From NCBI RefSeq assembly GCF_023277745.1, contig NZ_CP086322.1:310001-374000 (forward strand): 64,000 nucleotides of DNA. The letters run 5' to 3'. This document shows positions 52,305 through 61,537 of the stretch, piece by piece. The translations under genes and the position numbers were made by a program. This DNA is from Streptomyces halobius (GTDB taxonomy: Bacteria > Actinomycetota > Actinomycetes > Streptomycetales > Streptomycetaceae). The notes under the pieces are model-generated. The model had not been told where the DNA came from. It did no database searches and was given only the letters and a program-made list of their open reading frames with translations. Within the stretch, counting starts at the first letter, position 1. The number at the start of each line of letters is the position of its first letter.

Positions 52305-52802
52305 TTATTCCGTCCAGCAGTAGTCGGTGAAGCTGCACCCGCGGCACCGGCTGTTGGACAGGCGGTCCGGTGAGGCGGAGGACGAGGCGACTGTGAGTAC
52401 TTCGGCGATGTCGGCCTCGGCCAGTTCTGCGCCCTCGGGTGTGTAGGGGTAGCGGAATATTCGTCGGGTCTTCGGGTAGTGCAGGACGGCGCCCTTGACA
52501 TCGATCCCCAGGTTGCGCAGACGGTGGCAGTAGTGTCGGCCTTGGGCCTCATCAGCCTCGGTTGGCCGGGCGGATGATTTGACTTCGTGGACCCAGTGGC
52601 GGCCATCAAGGAAGTCGAGTCGTGCGGCGCCGAGGTCGACGGGACTGTTTCGGTTGTATGAGGTGTCGTGAACCGCCTCTCCGAGCTGGACGGAGGCGTT
52701 CAGGCTCTCGGGGCGGATACCGCGCAGGTAGAGCCAGAGTTGTCGGCGACAGTGGTAGAGGTACTTGATGTGGACACCTCCGACGTCCTGCGCTGTGATC
52801 AC
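52305..52802 (-). CDS. cas4: CRISPR-associated exonuclease Cas4
   Basis: 165 residues. RecB-type nuclease that trims prespacers and checks the PAM. Visible: Cys18 in YLYHCRRQLWLY, H45, D63 in RLDFLDG, E73-V-K75, and the C-terminal cysteines in CRGCSFTDYC (153, 156, 162) for an iron-sulfur cluster. ATG 52802 overlaps the end of cas3. Confidence 0.95.
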   Translation of the reverse strand: MITAQDVGGVHIKYLYHCRRQLWLYLRGIRPESLNASVQLGEAVHDTSYNRNSPVDLGAARLDFLDGRHWVHEVKSSARPTEADEAQGRHYCHRLRNLGIDVKGAVLHYPKTRRIFRYPYTPEGAELAEADIAEVLTVASSSASPDRLSNSRCRGCSFTDYCWTE

Positions 52803-55231
52803 AGGACCTCGCCCGGCTGGTAGGTCTGCTGCGGCAATCTGCTGACACTGAGCAGACCGCGCTCGGGGGTGTAGTCCCCGTCGATGATCCGAACTTTGAG
52901 CCGTTTCTCGTAGGTGGTCAGGCGGCCGGCCCAGTGGGGCATGGGGATGAGGTATTCGTCGGCGAGTAGCCGTCCTGCAGAAGCGTCCGGGGCTTGGTCC
53001 AGGGCAGCTTCATACCCCTCCTGATCCCTGGCGAGGATGGCCTCTGTGCCGTCGAAGAGCTGGTCGAACTGCTCGGTCAGGTGGTCCCGGTCGTCATAGG
53101 GATACTCGAATCGCAGGAAGGCTTGCTCGAAGGCTTCGCGGTGCTGGAGGACGTCTGTGCGCCACTGGGCTCCCCAGCTGTCGGTGTAGATAGTGTCAAG
53201 CCATCGGGTGGCGTCGGTTTCATCGACAATGTGGCCGTGGTGTGCGGCGAGGAAGCGCCATCCGGCTTCGACCGGGTCGCGGGGGTAGATGCCGTCCGCA
53301 TACTGGCCGATCGTGCCCCGACGGCTGGTCCATGATGGTGCGTGGACGATGACGTCGGCCGACGGGCGGGCCGCGATGCGGTTGACGCGGCCGAAGCGCT
53401 GGAGGAGGGCTTCGACCGGGGCCGCTGCGGTGAACAGGACATCGAAATCCACATCGAGGCTAACTTCCACCACCTGCGTGGCCACCAGGAGCCCCGGTCG
53501 GCGCTGCGCGCAGGTGCCGAAGCGTTTGCCGATGTTGTCCTCGATGGTGGCGCGGTCGACGCGTCTGAACCGGGAGTGCAGCAGGAGCGCGGCCTCGGGC
53601 CCGTGGCGTTCGACGACCTCGGGGGCGAGTTCGTCGTAGAGGTCCAGCGCGTGGGCGACGTTGTTGGCGACAACGAGGACGCTGTCGCCATTCTCCAGGC
53701 GGCGTCGGATCTCGTTGACGGCCTGAGGGTCGGTGAGGTGGTGGTCGCGGGTGCTGAGCCGGTGGCGTGCCGGCAGTCCCAGGTCGGGACTGTGCACCTC
53801 GGTCGTGCTGTTGGGTGTCAGGGTTTCGGTGAACAGCGTGGCCAGTGCCTTGGGAAGGGTGGCGGAGAGCACGGCGACCTTGCCGCCGAGGCGTTCCCAC
53901 ATGCGGGCGCTGGCCAGGATGTAGCCGAGGCGTTGTGCGTCATAGGCGTGCAGTTCGTCGAGGACGAAGACGGAGTTTGCGGCATCGACAAGGATGCCGG
54001 AGTGCGCGGGGCCGGCCAGAGCAGCGCGCAGCAGTTGGTAGGGCGTGCCGACGCGCAGGGTTTCGTGGAAGAGCTTGGTCGCGGCGGCGCGGGAGACGGC
54101 TTTGGCGGCGGCATCGGCCCTGCACGGGGTTCCGTCGACGTCGTGATCGGATCCGTCTTCGGGGGCGATGGCGCGGGCAAGGTGGTAGGAGGCGGCACGG
54201 GAGTGGGCCACCCCGACTGCTTCCTCGTCGTCCAGCAAGGTTTGGAGGCGAGTGGTCATCGCGTTGATGGAGGCCAGGTAGGGCAGGGTGTAGAAGACGC
54301 GGGGCACTCCACCGGTGCGCTCAGCCAGGTTGGTGACCTGGGCGGCGGCCCACAGGAGGGCGGCTTCGGTCTTTCCGCTGCCGGTCGGGGCACGCAGCAT
54401 CAGATGCCCTAAGACGTCGCCGGCGGCGATCTGGTGGGGGCGCACGACGGCTCCGCGCTGGGCCAGGTGCTTGTCCACGCGGGATCGGGTCGAGGCATCC
54501 AGTGGCTGAGTGGTGGCCAGTTGCTGGTGAGCGGAGGAGAGGTGGTCGGCGAGCGTGACCGCACCCTGGACGAGGACAGCGGTCAGCCCTTCATCCGGGC
54601 CCGCCGACCGGAGCGACCAGTGATCCAGAAGTTGCCCGAGCATCTGGTGGGTGGTCTCCAACAGGGTGGTGATGCTCAGCTCGGAGGGGGCGGTGGGGGC
54701 GTGTATGGGAAGGCCCTCGGCGGATGCCGTGGTGCGCAGCCAGTCCAGCAGGGCGGCAGCGCCGGCCTCGGGGATGGGGGTGAAGCGGTGGCGGACTTCG
54801 TCCAGGTCGCTGGGCCCGTAGAGGGTTTGCAGGTCCTTGCCCGCTTCGCCGGTCAGTGGTCTGTGATGGGTGGCCACCGCGCTGGCCACCCAAATCAGCA
54901 GGTCAGGGTCGCTGACCAGGTGCGGGAGGAAGCCGAGGGAGAGAACTTCGTGGCGCTCGCCCCAGCTGCGAATCTTTCCGCGGAGCATGTCCTGGAAGCC
55001 GTCAGGGAGTTTTCCGGCATCGTGTGCCAGGGCAGCGAGAGCTGTGGCGGTCCAGAACTGTCCCCCCAGAACGGTCTCCGCGACGTCCAGCCGGCCCACG
55101 CGCCGCCGCAGCGCGCCAGCGGCAGTCAGGGTGTCGGACAGATGGCCGGTGAGAAGTTCCGCCGGGCGCTTCTTCCTGGCGCTCTTCGCCAGGAACGCGG
55201 TCAGGAGATCCAAGGCGAGAGCGCCTTTCAT
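52799..55231 (-). CDS. cas3: Cas3 nuclease-helicase
   Basis: 810 residues with HD nuclease first. HD motif H70-D71 in LAALAHDAGK, further His at 94 and 122-123, and D229-H230. Superfamily 2 helicase: PTGSGKT (282-288), DELH (425-428), SAT (456-458), and QVVEVSLDVDFDVLF plus QRFGRVNRIA near the end. Cas3 unwinds and degrades DNA marked by Cascade. Complete; stop overlaps cas4. Confidence 0.96.
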   Translation of the reverse strand: MKGALALDLLTAFLAKSARKKRPAELLTGHLSDTLTAAGALRRRVGRLDVAETVLGGQFWTATALAALAHDAGKLPDGFQDMLRGKIRSWGERHEVLSLGFLPHLVSDPDLLIWVASAVATHHRPLTGEAGKDLQTLYGPSDLDEVRHRFTPIPEAGAAALLDWLRTTASAEGLPIHAPTAPSELSITTLLETTHQMLGQLLDHWSLRSAGPDEGLTAVLVQGAVTLADHLSSAHQQLATTQPLDASTRSRVDKHLAQRGAVVRPHQIAAGDVLGHLMLRAPTGSGKTEAALLWAAAQVTNLAERTGGVPRVFYTLPYLASINAMTTRLQTLLDDEEAVGVAHSRAASYHLARAIAPEDGSDHDVDGTPCRADAAAKAVSRAAATKLFHETLRVGTPYQLLRAALAGPAHSGILVDAANSVFVLDELHAYDAQRLGYILASARMWERLGGKVAVLSATLPKALATLFTETLTPNSTTEVHSPDLGLPARHRLSTRDHHLTDPQAVNEIRRRLENGDSVLVVANNVAHALDLYDELAPEVVERHGPEAALLLHSRFRRVDRATIEDNIGKRFGTCAQRRPGLLVATQVVEVSLDVDFDVLFTAAAPVEALLQRFGRVNRIAARPSADVIVHAPSWTSRRGTIGQYADGIYPRDPVEAGWRFLAAHHGHIVDETDATRWLDTIYTDSWGAQWRTDVLQHREAFEQAFLRFEYPYDDRDHLTEQFDQLFDGTEAILARDQEGYEAALDQAPDASAGRLLADEYLIPMPHWAGRLTTYEKRLKVRIIDGDYTPERGLLSVSRLPQQTYQPGEVL

Positions 55232-55243
55232 GTGCGGGCGTGT

Positions 55244-55930
55244 TCAGACGGTTAGGTGAGCGTCGAGCGTTGCAGGGTGCGGTGAGCCAACAGGGACCAG
55301 TGCCTGGCCCTGTGGGGTCGACCAGCTTCCGGGTAGGCGTGTGTGCGCGCGGCCGGTGGCGTCGAAGCGGAAGGAGCCCCACCGCGTACGTCCACGATTC
55401 ACGCTGACTGCCCCAGGCAGCCGCAGCGGCGTCCCCATCGCGCCGTCGTAGCCGTCGGGCACGATCGCCGGCCCCTGGATTCCGGGCTCTTCGAGGACCG
55501 TGGCCAGGCGCAGGGAGAGGCCGACCAGGTCCTGGCTGCGGCCCAGGCGCAGCGGCCAGCGCGGCCGGCGCAGCCGTGCCCGCCACAGTTGAAGGTCGTG
55601 GAAGAGCCACAGCCGCAAGGTGACGTCGGCGAGGAACTCCCGCGGGCGGGGTGCCGGGGTCGTCTTCTTCCCGGAGGCGTCCAGGGGGTGGTAGGTCTCC
55701 AGGTCGGTGCCCCGGCCTCGGGCGTGGAAGGTCATGGCGAACGTCAGACCCGGGTCTACCTCGTCCCAGCCTCCGGCGGCTGCGGCGAGCATCCCGCCGA
55801 CCGTCGTGGGGGCCGGGCAGGGCAGCGTGACTTGGACGCCGGTGTAGAGCGGGCTGCGGAAGGAGACGACCGGGGCGGTGACGGTCACCTCCAGCGCCTC
55901 CCGTTGCTCCTGGGTGCTGTGCGGTGTCAT
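55244..55930 (-). CDS. cas5: CRISPR-associated protein Cas5 (type I-B)
   Basis: 228 residues. RAMP-type fold with VTAPVVSFRSPLYTGVQVTL, then CPAPTTVGGMLAAAAG, the region that caps the crRNA 5' handle in Cascade. Twelve bases before cas3 and overlapping cas7 by four bases. Confidence 0.9.
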   Translation of the reverse strand: MTPHSTQEQREALEVTVTAPVVSFRSPLYTGVQVTLPCPAPTTVGGMLAAAAGGWDEVDPGLTFAMTFHARGRGTDLETYHPLDASGKKTTPAPRPREFLADVTLRLWLFHDLQLWRARLRRPRWPLRLGRSQDLVGLSLRLATVLEEPGIQGPAIVPDGYDGAMGTPLRLPGAVSVNRGRTRWGSFRFDATGRAHTRLPGSWSTPQGQALVPVGSPHPATLDAHLTV

Positions 55931-56952
55931 GACTGCGGGTCCTCGAACCAGCCGTCGTGGGTGCCGGCTTCGATCTCCTTGGCCAGGTCGGTGAGGATGC
56001 TGCGCGGGTGGTCGAGGATGGCCTTGCCGGCCTTGATGAGGTCCTCCAGTTCGCGGCGGGCCCGCTCGCGGCGGTCACCAAGGAATCCGGGGGCCCATCC
56101 GATCCTTACCGGACCGTCCAGCTCATCTGCCCAGGCATCGAGCTCCTCGCGGAGCACGTCCGAGGAGAATTCCGGTTTGCCGTCCCGCGCGCCGAGCACG
56201 CGCGTAAAGGGGTTGATGCCGCCCTTAAGAGGGGCCAGCACCAGCATGGCCGGGGTGCGATCGCCGTAGTGCAGAGCCTGCTTCGCACCACCGCGCAGCG
56301 CCGCCAGTGTCCGCAGCAACAGCGCGACCCGGCGCCGCCGCTCGGCCAGCGGCAGCCGCAGCGCCGCGGTCCCGCGGAAGACAACCTGCTCGGCTCCGGC
56401 GTCGACCGCCTCCTTAGCGGCCGTCGGGCTCAGGGCGACCCGCAATCCACTGCCATCAGTCTCGAACACCCCGGCCCGCGGCAGGTCCAAGAGCACGTCG
56501 CCTGCCAGGACGGAGGAGTACAGCTCGTGCTGGTGGATGACGGGGTGCTCGCCGGCCGGGAAGTCGCGGCTCATCGTGCCGAAGTCCAACGCCGGCCGCT
56601 GCGGCACCACGGAGACCAGGGTGCCGGTGGCGAGCACGGTGTCCCGCTGGAAGCTCTCCTTCCTCACGGCCACCATGTAGCCGAACAGGTCGTCGTCCAG
56701 GAACTGGTCCGGGCGCCCTGCGGTGTATGCCTGCTGGTTCTGCCCCTTGCCGGAGCGGGTCACCGTAGAACGCGGTTCGACGGCGGGCAGGGAGTCGCGC
56801 AGCCAGCGGCGGAATGCCTGCGCGGAGATGTAAGGATAGGTGTCGCGCCCTACCCGCATGGACTTGACCTTGCCGACATTGTCCTCACCCTCCCCGTTGT
56901 TCGGGGCACCGGCCACGACATCCTCAACGATCTTTCCGACCAGAAAACTCAC
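55927..56952 (-). CDS. cas7: CRISPR-associated protein Cas7 (type I-B)
   Basis: 341 residues. Backbone subunit of Cascade, binding crRNA along its length. KSMRVGRDTYPYISAQAFRR WLRDSLP is the N-terminal RAMP core; DLFGYMVAVRKESF and GAKQALHYGDRTPAMLVLAP are characteristic for DevR/Cas7 of types I-A/I-B. Overlaps cas8 and cas5 by four bases. Confidence 0.92.
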   Translation of the reverse strand: MSFLVGKIVEDVVAGAPNNGEGEDNVGKVKSMRVGRDTYPYISAQAFRRWLRDSLPAVEPRSTVTRSGKGQNQQAYTAGRPDQFLDDDLFGYMVAVRKESFQRDTVLATGTLVSVVPQRPALDFGTMSRDFPAGEHPVIHQHELYSSVLAGDVLLDLPRAGVFETDGSGLRVALSPTAAKEAVDAGAEQVVFRGTAALRLPLAERRRRVALLLRTLAALRGGAKQALHYGDRTPAMLVLAPLKGGINPFTRVLGARDGKPEFSSDVLREELDAWADELDGPVRIGWAPGFLGDRRERARRELEDLIKAGKAILDHPRSILTDLAKEIEAGTHDGWFEDPQS

Positions 56953-58409
56953 TGGCCCTCCTCCTCGTCCTCGCTGATGAACTTGCGGTCCGCCGCATCC
57001 AGTTCGGCCAGGACCTCTTCCAGCTGCTCTTCGTCATCCGCCCGCCAGCCGAGCCGGGCCAGCTCCTCCAGCACGGTGATCAGCAGCAGATCCCGATGCA
57101 GCCAGGCCGGATTGTCCGCCCCGGGGTCGAACAGCAGCACATAGGCCCGCTCACTGATCAGCGGTCCCCGGCCGGCCGTGCCCTGCGCACCGGCCCACGC
57201 CACGCTCTGCTTGGTCAGCCAGCTGCGCAGCTGCCGCGGGGAACGGAGCTGGCGCCGTAGATCCTTAAGCGGGCCCCGGCTGCTCTCCTCGGACCACAGG
57301 CCGGCGATCTTGTGTCCGGTGGCCCGGATCTCGGCCAGGTCTTTCTCGTTCACCTGCATCACCTCGGTTGCGAAAGTCACCAGCAGACCGGCCACCTCGG
57401 CCGCTGCTGCCAGGTCGGGATCCGGAGCCGCCATCAGAGTCATCAGGCCATGCACACCGGTGGAGATGATGCGCGTCGGCTCACGGAACGCGTTGCGAGC
57501 CAGCCCCACCATTCCGGGCACATTCGCCGTCACATGCGCCCGCACCAACAAGGTGAAGGCGCGCCTCAGGTCCGCCAGCCGGCTCGTGCGCCGCAGCCAC
57601 TCCGCCAGCGGCTGCGAAAGGCTGTAACTCTCCAGCAGCTGACCGCGGTTGTTGTTGTTGTTGAAGACCAGCAGCTCCACCCCGGCAGTGAAGCGCTCGC
57701 TGTAGGCCCGCAGTGCCCGCACAGCCACCAGCTCGCGGCTCTCAGCCTGCTTCTTCGACTCATCCCCCGTGACCGCCAGCCGACGGTTACGGGTCACCTG
57801 CCGTCCTACGACCTGGGCCAGGAACGCGTCGTTCCAGCTGTGCAGGGCCACCGAGGACCCCCCGGTCAGCTGGCATCCGTACGGCAGCGCGTAGAAGGAC
57901 GCCAGGCACGGCCAGCACATGGCCATGCCCTCGTGCCCACGTGGTGTGGTGTTCCGGTACGCCTCGCTCTCCGCCAGCACCACGTCCCTCTTGCCATAGA
58001 ACCCGGCAGCCCCCCGCCCGCACAGCGCGCAGTCAACCCCCGTGCTGGCAGCCTCGTCGGGCGCCCGCAGCCAGACCCTTACCGCTTCCCGAACGTCCTC
58101 ATCCGTCTTCGGCCGGCCGTCCTCGGTCTTACCCTTGCGGCGGCCCGGGTGGTTCATCGGGGAATTGGGGAAGAACGACAGACTCACCTTCTGCCAGAAC
58201 CCGTCCAGCGCCTTGCTCTCCCGCACCGACGCCTGCACCGCATACCCGACCAGTTCCGACACCGCACGCTCGAAGCCCTCCGGGCCGAGCTCTTCCGGAT
58301 CCCGCTCCCCGGCCAGAGCGGCAAGCGCGAATGCGCCAACCCGCTGCAAGGGGTGGGGAGTCAGCACGAGTCGGCGCTGGACGGGCCGTTCGCCGCTTGG
58401 GATTGTCAT
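56949..58409 (-). CDS. cas8b: Cas8b large subunit (type I-B)
   Basis: 486 residues, from ATG 58409; the upstream open frame belongs opposite to cas6. The large subunit recognises PAM and target. Zinc-finger cysteines CALCGR and CWPC (about 142 and 178) are typical for Cas8b/Cst1 proteins. There is a run of five Asn in LLVFNNNNNRGQ, encoded by a GTT repeat (57648-57663 on + strand). C-terminus is very acidic. Overlaps cas6 by four bases and cas7 by four. Confidence 0.88.
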   Translation of the reverse strand: MTIPSGERPVQRRLVLTPHPLQRVGAFALAALAGERDPEELGPEGFERAVSELVGYAVQASVRESKALDGFWQKVSLSFFPNSPMNHPGRRKGKTEDGRPKTDEDVREAVRVWLRAPDEAASTGVDCALCGRGAAGFYGKRDVVLAESEAYRNTTPRGHEGMAMCWPCLASFYALPYGCQLTGGSSVALHSWNDAFLAQVVGRQVTRNRRLAVTGDESKKQAESRELVAVRALRAYSERFTAGVELLVFNNNNNRGQLLESYSLSQPLAEWLRRTSRLADLRRAFTLLVRAHVTANVPGMVGLARNAFREPTRIISTGVHGLMTLMAAPDPDLAAAAEVAGLLVTFATEVMQVNEKDLAEIRATGHKIAGLWSEESSRGPLKDLRRQLRSPRQLRSWLTKQSVAWAGAQGTAGRGPLISERAYVLLFDPGADNPAWLHRDLLLITVLEELARLGWRADDEEQLEEVLAELDAADRKFISEDEEEGQ

Positions 58410-59134
58410 GCTCTCACCCAGCCGAAGCCGGCGGAATTCGCCTGGCCCAGCCCCCAGCTCCACAGCGCACGCAACGTCTCGGGCGGCCCGGACAGCTCCA
58501 CTTCGACCTCGGCCCCGGGCTTCATCCCGCTCCCCACAGCGAACGAACGCTTCGGCCCGATCCAACTCACGGCCTCCAGCTCGACCCCGGGATCCAGCCC
58601 CAGGGTTTCGGCCTTGCGCCGAAGATTCCCCTGCATATAGACGGGCCACTCCGGCTCCGCCGGCAGCACCCATGCCTGCCGCGGCCCCAGCGCTCCCGAC
58701 TCATCCCGGCCGGAGCCCTTCATCACCACCGGCGTCGCCGTACGCCACCGCACCCGCCCCGAAGAAAACGCCGGCTGCTCGACTGCGCTCACACCGGTCA
58801 GGCGAAACGCCACCCCGCCCCAATCCAGCAACTCCCGGGAGGTGAATCCCGCAGCGAGCGCTTCCACCACCTCCGGAACGGGGCTTCCGAACTCCACCAC
58901 CCCACCACCACCTGCCGCATACCGGCCTCTACGCCGACGAGCAGACGGAAAGACCGGTGCCCCGTAACCGAAGGGCGCCATCCCATGAGGCCCCATCCCC
59001 TCCTCATGCAACCGCCGGTCCAGCTCCGGCGCACACCGGGCGAGTAGGTCATAGACCACCCCCCGGCCCGGCGCCAGCACACCCGCCCACGGCAGTTCCG
59101 AGGCGACCGTGGTCACCGCCACCTGTAGTCGCAT
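58406..59134 (-). CDS. cas6: Cas6 crRNA endoribonuclease
   Basis: 242 residues from ATG 59134; GGAGG-like sequence precedes it. Cas6 cuts the pre-crRNA within each repeat. The C-terminal glycine-rich loop LGQANSAGFGWVRA is the family signature, and SEVHEE-type N-terminal His is H43 in DRRLHEEGMG. First gene of the eight-gene operon. Confidence 0.9.
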   Translation of the reverse strand: MRLQVAVTTVASELPWAGVLAPGRGVVYDLLARCAPELDRRLHEEGMGPHGMAPFGYGAPVFPSARRRRGRYAAGGGGVVEFGSPVPEVVEALAAGFTSRELLDWGGVAFRLTGVSAVEQPAFSSGRVRWRTATPVVMKGSGRDESGALGPRQAWVLPAEPEWPVYMQGNLRRKAETLGLDPGVELEAVSWIGPKRSFAVGSGMKPGAEVEVELSGPPETLRALWSWGLGQANSAGFGWVRA

Positions 59135-59678
59135 TCCATCCCTCCACCTCCAACTGCACGAGCCCACCAACCGCTGACGCCAACGGACGGACGCCCCCAT
59201 CGACGCGAAGCAACCCCACTGACACGTCCAAGGCAGCACAAACAGCCCAGCAGCAAAGGAAGTTCAGCTTCGCGAACCCGTGACCCAGCTTTCGGCACGA
59301 GCATCCTGATACGGCATGGCACTAGAGCGGTATCAAGACAACCTGTCTGCGAGACGCCGCTGGGCGGCGAGGAATCGCCGCGAGGCGTTGTTCAGCAGCT
59401 CTCTGACAACGGGTTCCTGCCTCGGGCAACCGGGATGCCCTGGCACACACCGACAGCCGCACCGGGTTCCCGATCCGGGCAACGCCCAGCGCGACCAACG
59501 CGCCGTCCCCTCACGCGACGGCATCCTCTGCCAGCCAGCGGCAGCGTCGTCCTGCCGAAAGGGCCAGTATTCACCACGACCGCAGCTTCTGAAGGCCGCA
59601 TTGTCAGAGCCGCATGCCACCCTGGAAGCCGCCCGGCGAGTGCACACAGAAGCCGCAACGACTCGGGCGTCCCGGATC
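59135..59678. promoter_or_regulatory. Upstream region of the cas operon
   Basis: About 540 bases without a supported gene; promoter for cas6 is expected within the first 150 bases. Confidence 0.35.
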
Positions 59679-59924
59679 GCTGAGGACGCCTTCCGGAGGA
59701 TCGACGGCGTGAAGGTGAAGTGGCTCTCCCTGGAGCCGCTGAAGGAACCGCTGGAGTTCAGCGACCTGTCCATGTTCGACTGGGTGGTCATCGAGGCTCA
59801 GACCGAGACGTGGCAGGGCGAGGGAGCCGATCGGAAGCTGGTCCCGGCGTTCGGCCCACCTTTCGTGGTGAGTCGGGCCCGTACGGCGGTGAGGCCGCCG
59901 GATCGGGCACGCGCTGCTGTCTGA
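59679..59924 (+). pseudogene. DUF5131 (phage Gp37/Gp68-like) remnant
   Basis: IAEDAFRRIDGVKVKWLSLE PLKEPLEFSDLSMFDWVVIE AQTET is the conserved C-terminal half of the DUF5131 family; then VPAFGPPFVVSRARTA departs from it. Missing the N-terminal radical-SAM-like Cys part. Confidence 0.7.
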
Positions 59925-59989
59925 GTTAGGCGCCGCCCCACACCGGGGCGTCCGTGCCCCACAGACCCGGCGGGCGAGCGCGGGCTCCT

Positions 59990-60084
59990 GTTGGTACCCC
60001 TCCCAGGGGCGATGAGGACCCCCGCCCCCGAGGCGCCCGCCCGCCCCGCGCTGTGTTGGTACCCCTCCCAGGGGCGATGAGGAC
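59990..60084 (-). CRISPR. CRISPR array 2 (two repeats, one spacer)
   Basis: Repeats 59990-60019 and 60055-60084, both identical to the array-1 consensus, one spacer of 35 bases (60020-60054). Same orientation as array 1; leader copy on the right. Confidence 0.92.
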
Positions 60085-60217
60085 CCCACGGTAAAGCAGC
60101 AGCTCAGAGAGTGGGTGTGACAGTTCCTGAACGGCACGCCTTCAGCAGACCTCTGGTCACGTGGCCCACCCCGGGGTGGCGCTGAAATGAGGCAGTCGTC
60201 ACGACAGCCGCTTGCTG
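60085..60217 (-). promoter_or_regulatory. Duplicated CRISPR leader (array 2)
   Basis: 133 bases aligned without gaps to 50919-51051 with about nine substitutions. Confidence 0.88.
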
Positions 60218-60358
60218 CTAGATGATCTCCGTGGGCTCGGGTTCAGCCGCGCCCCATACGTGGCGTACGGGCACGGCTGCGGGAGGAAAACTGTAGACGA
60301 AGACGTTGTCGTATGACAGGTCTAGGACGGACTCGACGGCAGCCTGGAACCGGCGGAG
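60218..60358 (-). pseudogene. cas2: Cas2 C-terminal fragment
   Basis: Encodes LRRFQAAVESVLDLSYDNVF VYSFPPAAVPVRHVWGAAEP to the stop, as in cas2 at 51052, with a few substitutions. Upstream the sequence becomes unrelated at about 60359, so no start, no active Asp. Confidence 0.93.
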
Positions 60359-60390
60359 CTTGCTGAAGTCCCCGATCTGGATGCCGCCGA

Positions 60391-60609
60391 TCAGAGCTGG
60401 GTACTCTGCGCGGCTCGAGGCAGGCGCGCGAGCCTGGCCAGGGGCCATGCGACGTACCAAACGGTCGAGAAGCAGGTCATCAGCAGGAACTGCCCCAGGC
60501 CCACGATCATGCCCAGCGAGGGCGTGTCGCTGTGGACCTCGTGGGCGAGGCGTGGGCCGAAGTAGTTGAAGCTGAACGCGCTGCACCCCACGGCCGCGAC
60601 CATGACCAA
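60391..60609 (-). pseudogene. DUF485-like membrane protein fragment
   Basis: SFNYFGPRLAHEVHSDTPSL GMIVGLGQFLLMTCFSTVWY is the second half of a small DUF485 membrane protein (usually paired with sodium/solute symporters). The N-terminal helix is missing and the end is altered. Confidence 0.6.
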
Positions 60610-60713
60610 GAGCCGACAGCCGCTTCCGCTTTCACCGATCGCGCCATGCCGCCCCCCTGCTTGAGCTTCGGCCGACGCCCGCGGCCGATTTCGATGACTC
60701 TCCGTCTGGTCGG

Positions 60714-61019
60714 TTACCTGCGTGCGTTGAGTTTAGCGGTGGCGGCCTGGTGTGCTGCCTTCAGGAGTTCTTGGTGGTCGGTGTCCAGACTGGACGGGCG
60801 GCTGTTTCGCGGCCGTACTTGAAAGAAGGACACTGGGCCGAACAGTTTGCCGCCGCCATCACCGAGCAGGCGGAGCATCTCGACAGCGATACGGTTGTCA
60901 TTTTCCTGTGTGGGCGGAACGAGCTCCCCGACGTACGCGTGGACTGTCTTGGTGTCATCGATCACGACCCGGTCGACGAACCCGCTCCCAGACAGGCTGG
61001 CGAGCAAAATGCACAGCAT
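60714..61019 (-). CDS. Hypothetical protein, possibly truncated
   Basis: 101 residues. VVIDDTKTVHAYVGELVPPT QENDNRIAVEMLRLLGDGGG looks like the C-terminal part of a regulator-associated protein, but the family is not recognised. Divergent from and overlapping the next + strand frame's start, so its 5' end is doubtful. Confidence 0.4.
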   Translation of the reverse strand: MLCILLASLSGSGFVDRVVIDDTKTVHAYVGELVPPTQENDNRIAVEMLRLLGDGGGKLFGPVSFFQVRPRNSRPSSLDTDHQELLKAAHQAATAKLNARR

Positions 61020-61026
61020 CGCGGTA

Positions 61027-61410
61027 ATGCTGTGCGACGACCAAGCAGTGACCGGCGACTACCTCACAGCCGCCCTCCAAGCCCAGCGATCCCTGGAGTA
61101 CAACCTGCTCCGCAGCGCGGTCATCGCCGAGCGGGTCCGCGGAACCAGCTGGAAAGAGATCGGACGTCAACTCTCCCTCACCGCCGACGAAGCGAAGAAA
61201 CAGTGGGCGGATGACGTAACGGGATGGCAGAAGACGAGCCCCGCTCACAGCTGCTACCGGAAAGATCCTGCCAGCTACGCCAAGGCCCTGAACAAGTTCG
61301 CCGCCTCTGCTGCGGCCTACTGCTTTGACCGCCCGAACCAGCCGTTCGGGGACGCGCTGGACGCACTTCACGTCTCATGCCACGACAAGGGCCGGAAGGG
61401 GCTGTTCGGC
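61027..61410 (+). pseudogene. HTH-containing hypothetical protein, 3' truncated
   Basis: Begins VTGDYLTAALQAQRSLEYNL LRSAVIAERVRGTSWKEIGR QLSLTADEAKKQW, a helix-turn-helix near residue 40, and CYRKDPASYAKALNKFAAS. After GLFGPDD the frame runs over a minus-strand fragment of another gene, although it stays open to 62025. Looks cut at about 61410. Confidence 0.6.
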
Positions 61411-61521
61411 CCAGATGACCTTGCCGTCCGCCGTGTAGCGGGTTCCCCAGCGGTCGGCGAGCCAGGCTACGAGGAACAGGCGGCGCCCGACTTCGTCCGT
61501 GGCGGCCGCGTACCGCGGGTG
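61400..61521 (-). pseudogene. RsbW-like ATP-binding protein C-terminal fragment
   Basis: Minus strand reads GRRLFLVAWLADRWGTRYTA DGKVIWAEQ, the terminal strand and helix of the family (LLxxLAxRWGxxxxxxGKxVWAE). No other part is present. Confidence 0.65.
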
Positions 61522-61537
61522 ACGGCTGCTCGCTCAG

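Noticed and set aside
52305..52609. Upstream extension of the cas1 open frame
   Set aside because: Overlaps cas4 on the same strand; the true Cas1 N-terminus is in another frame from ATG 52302.
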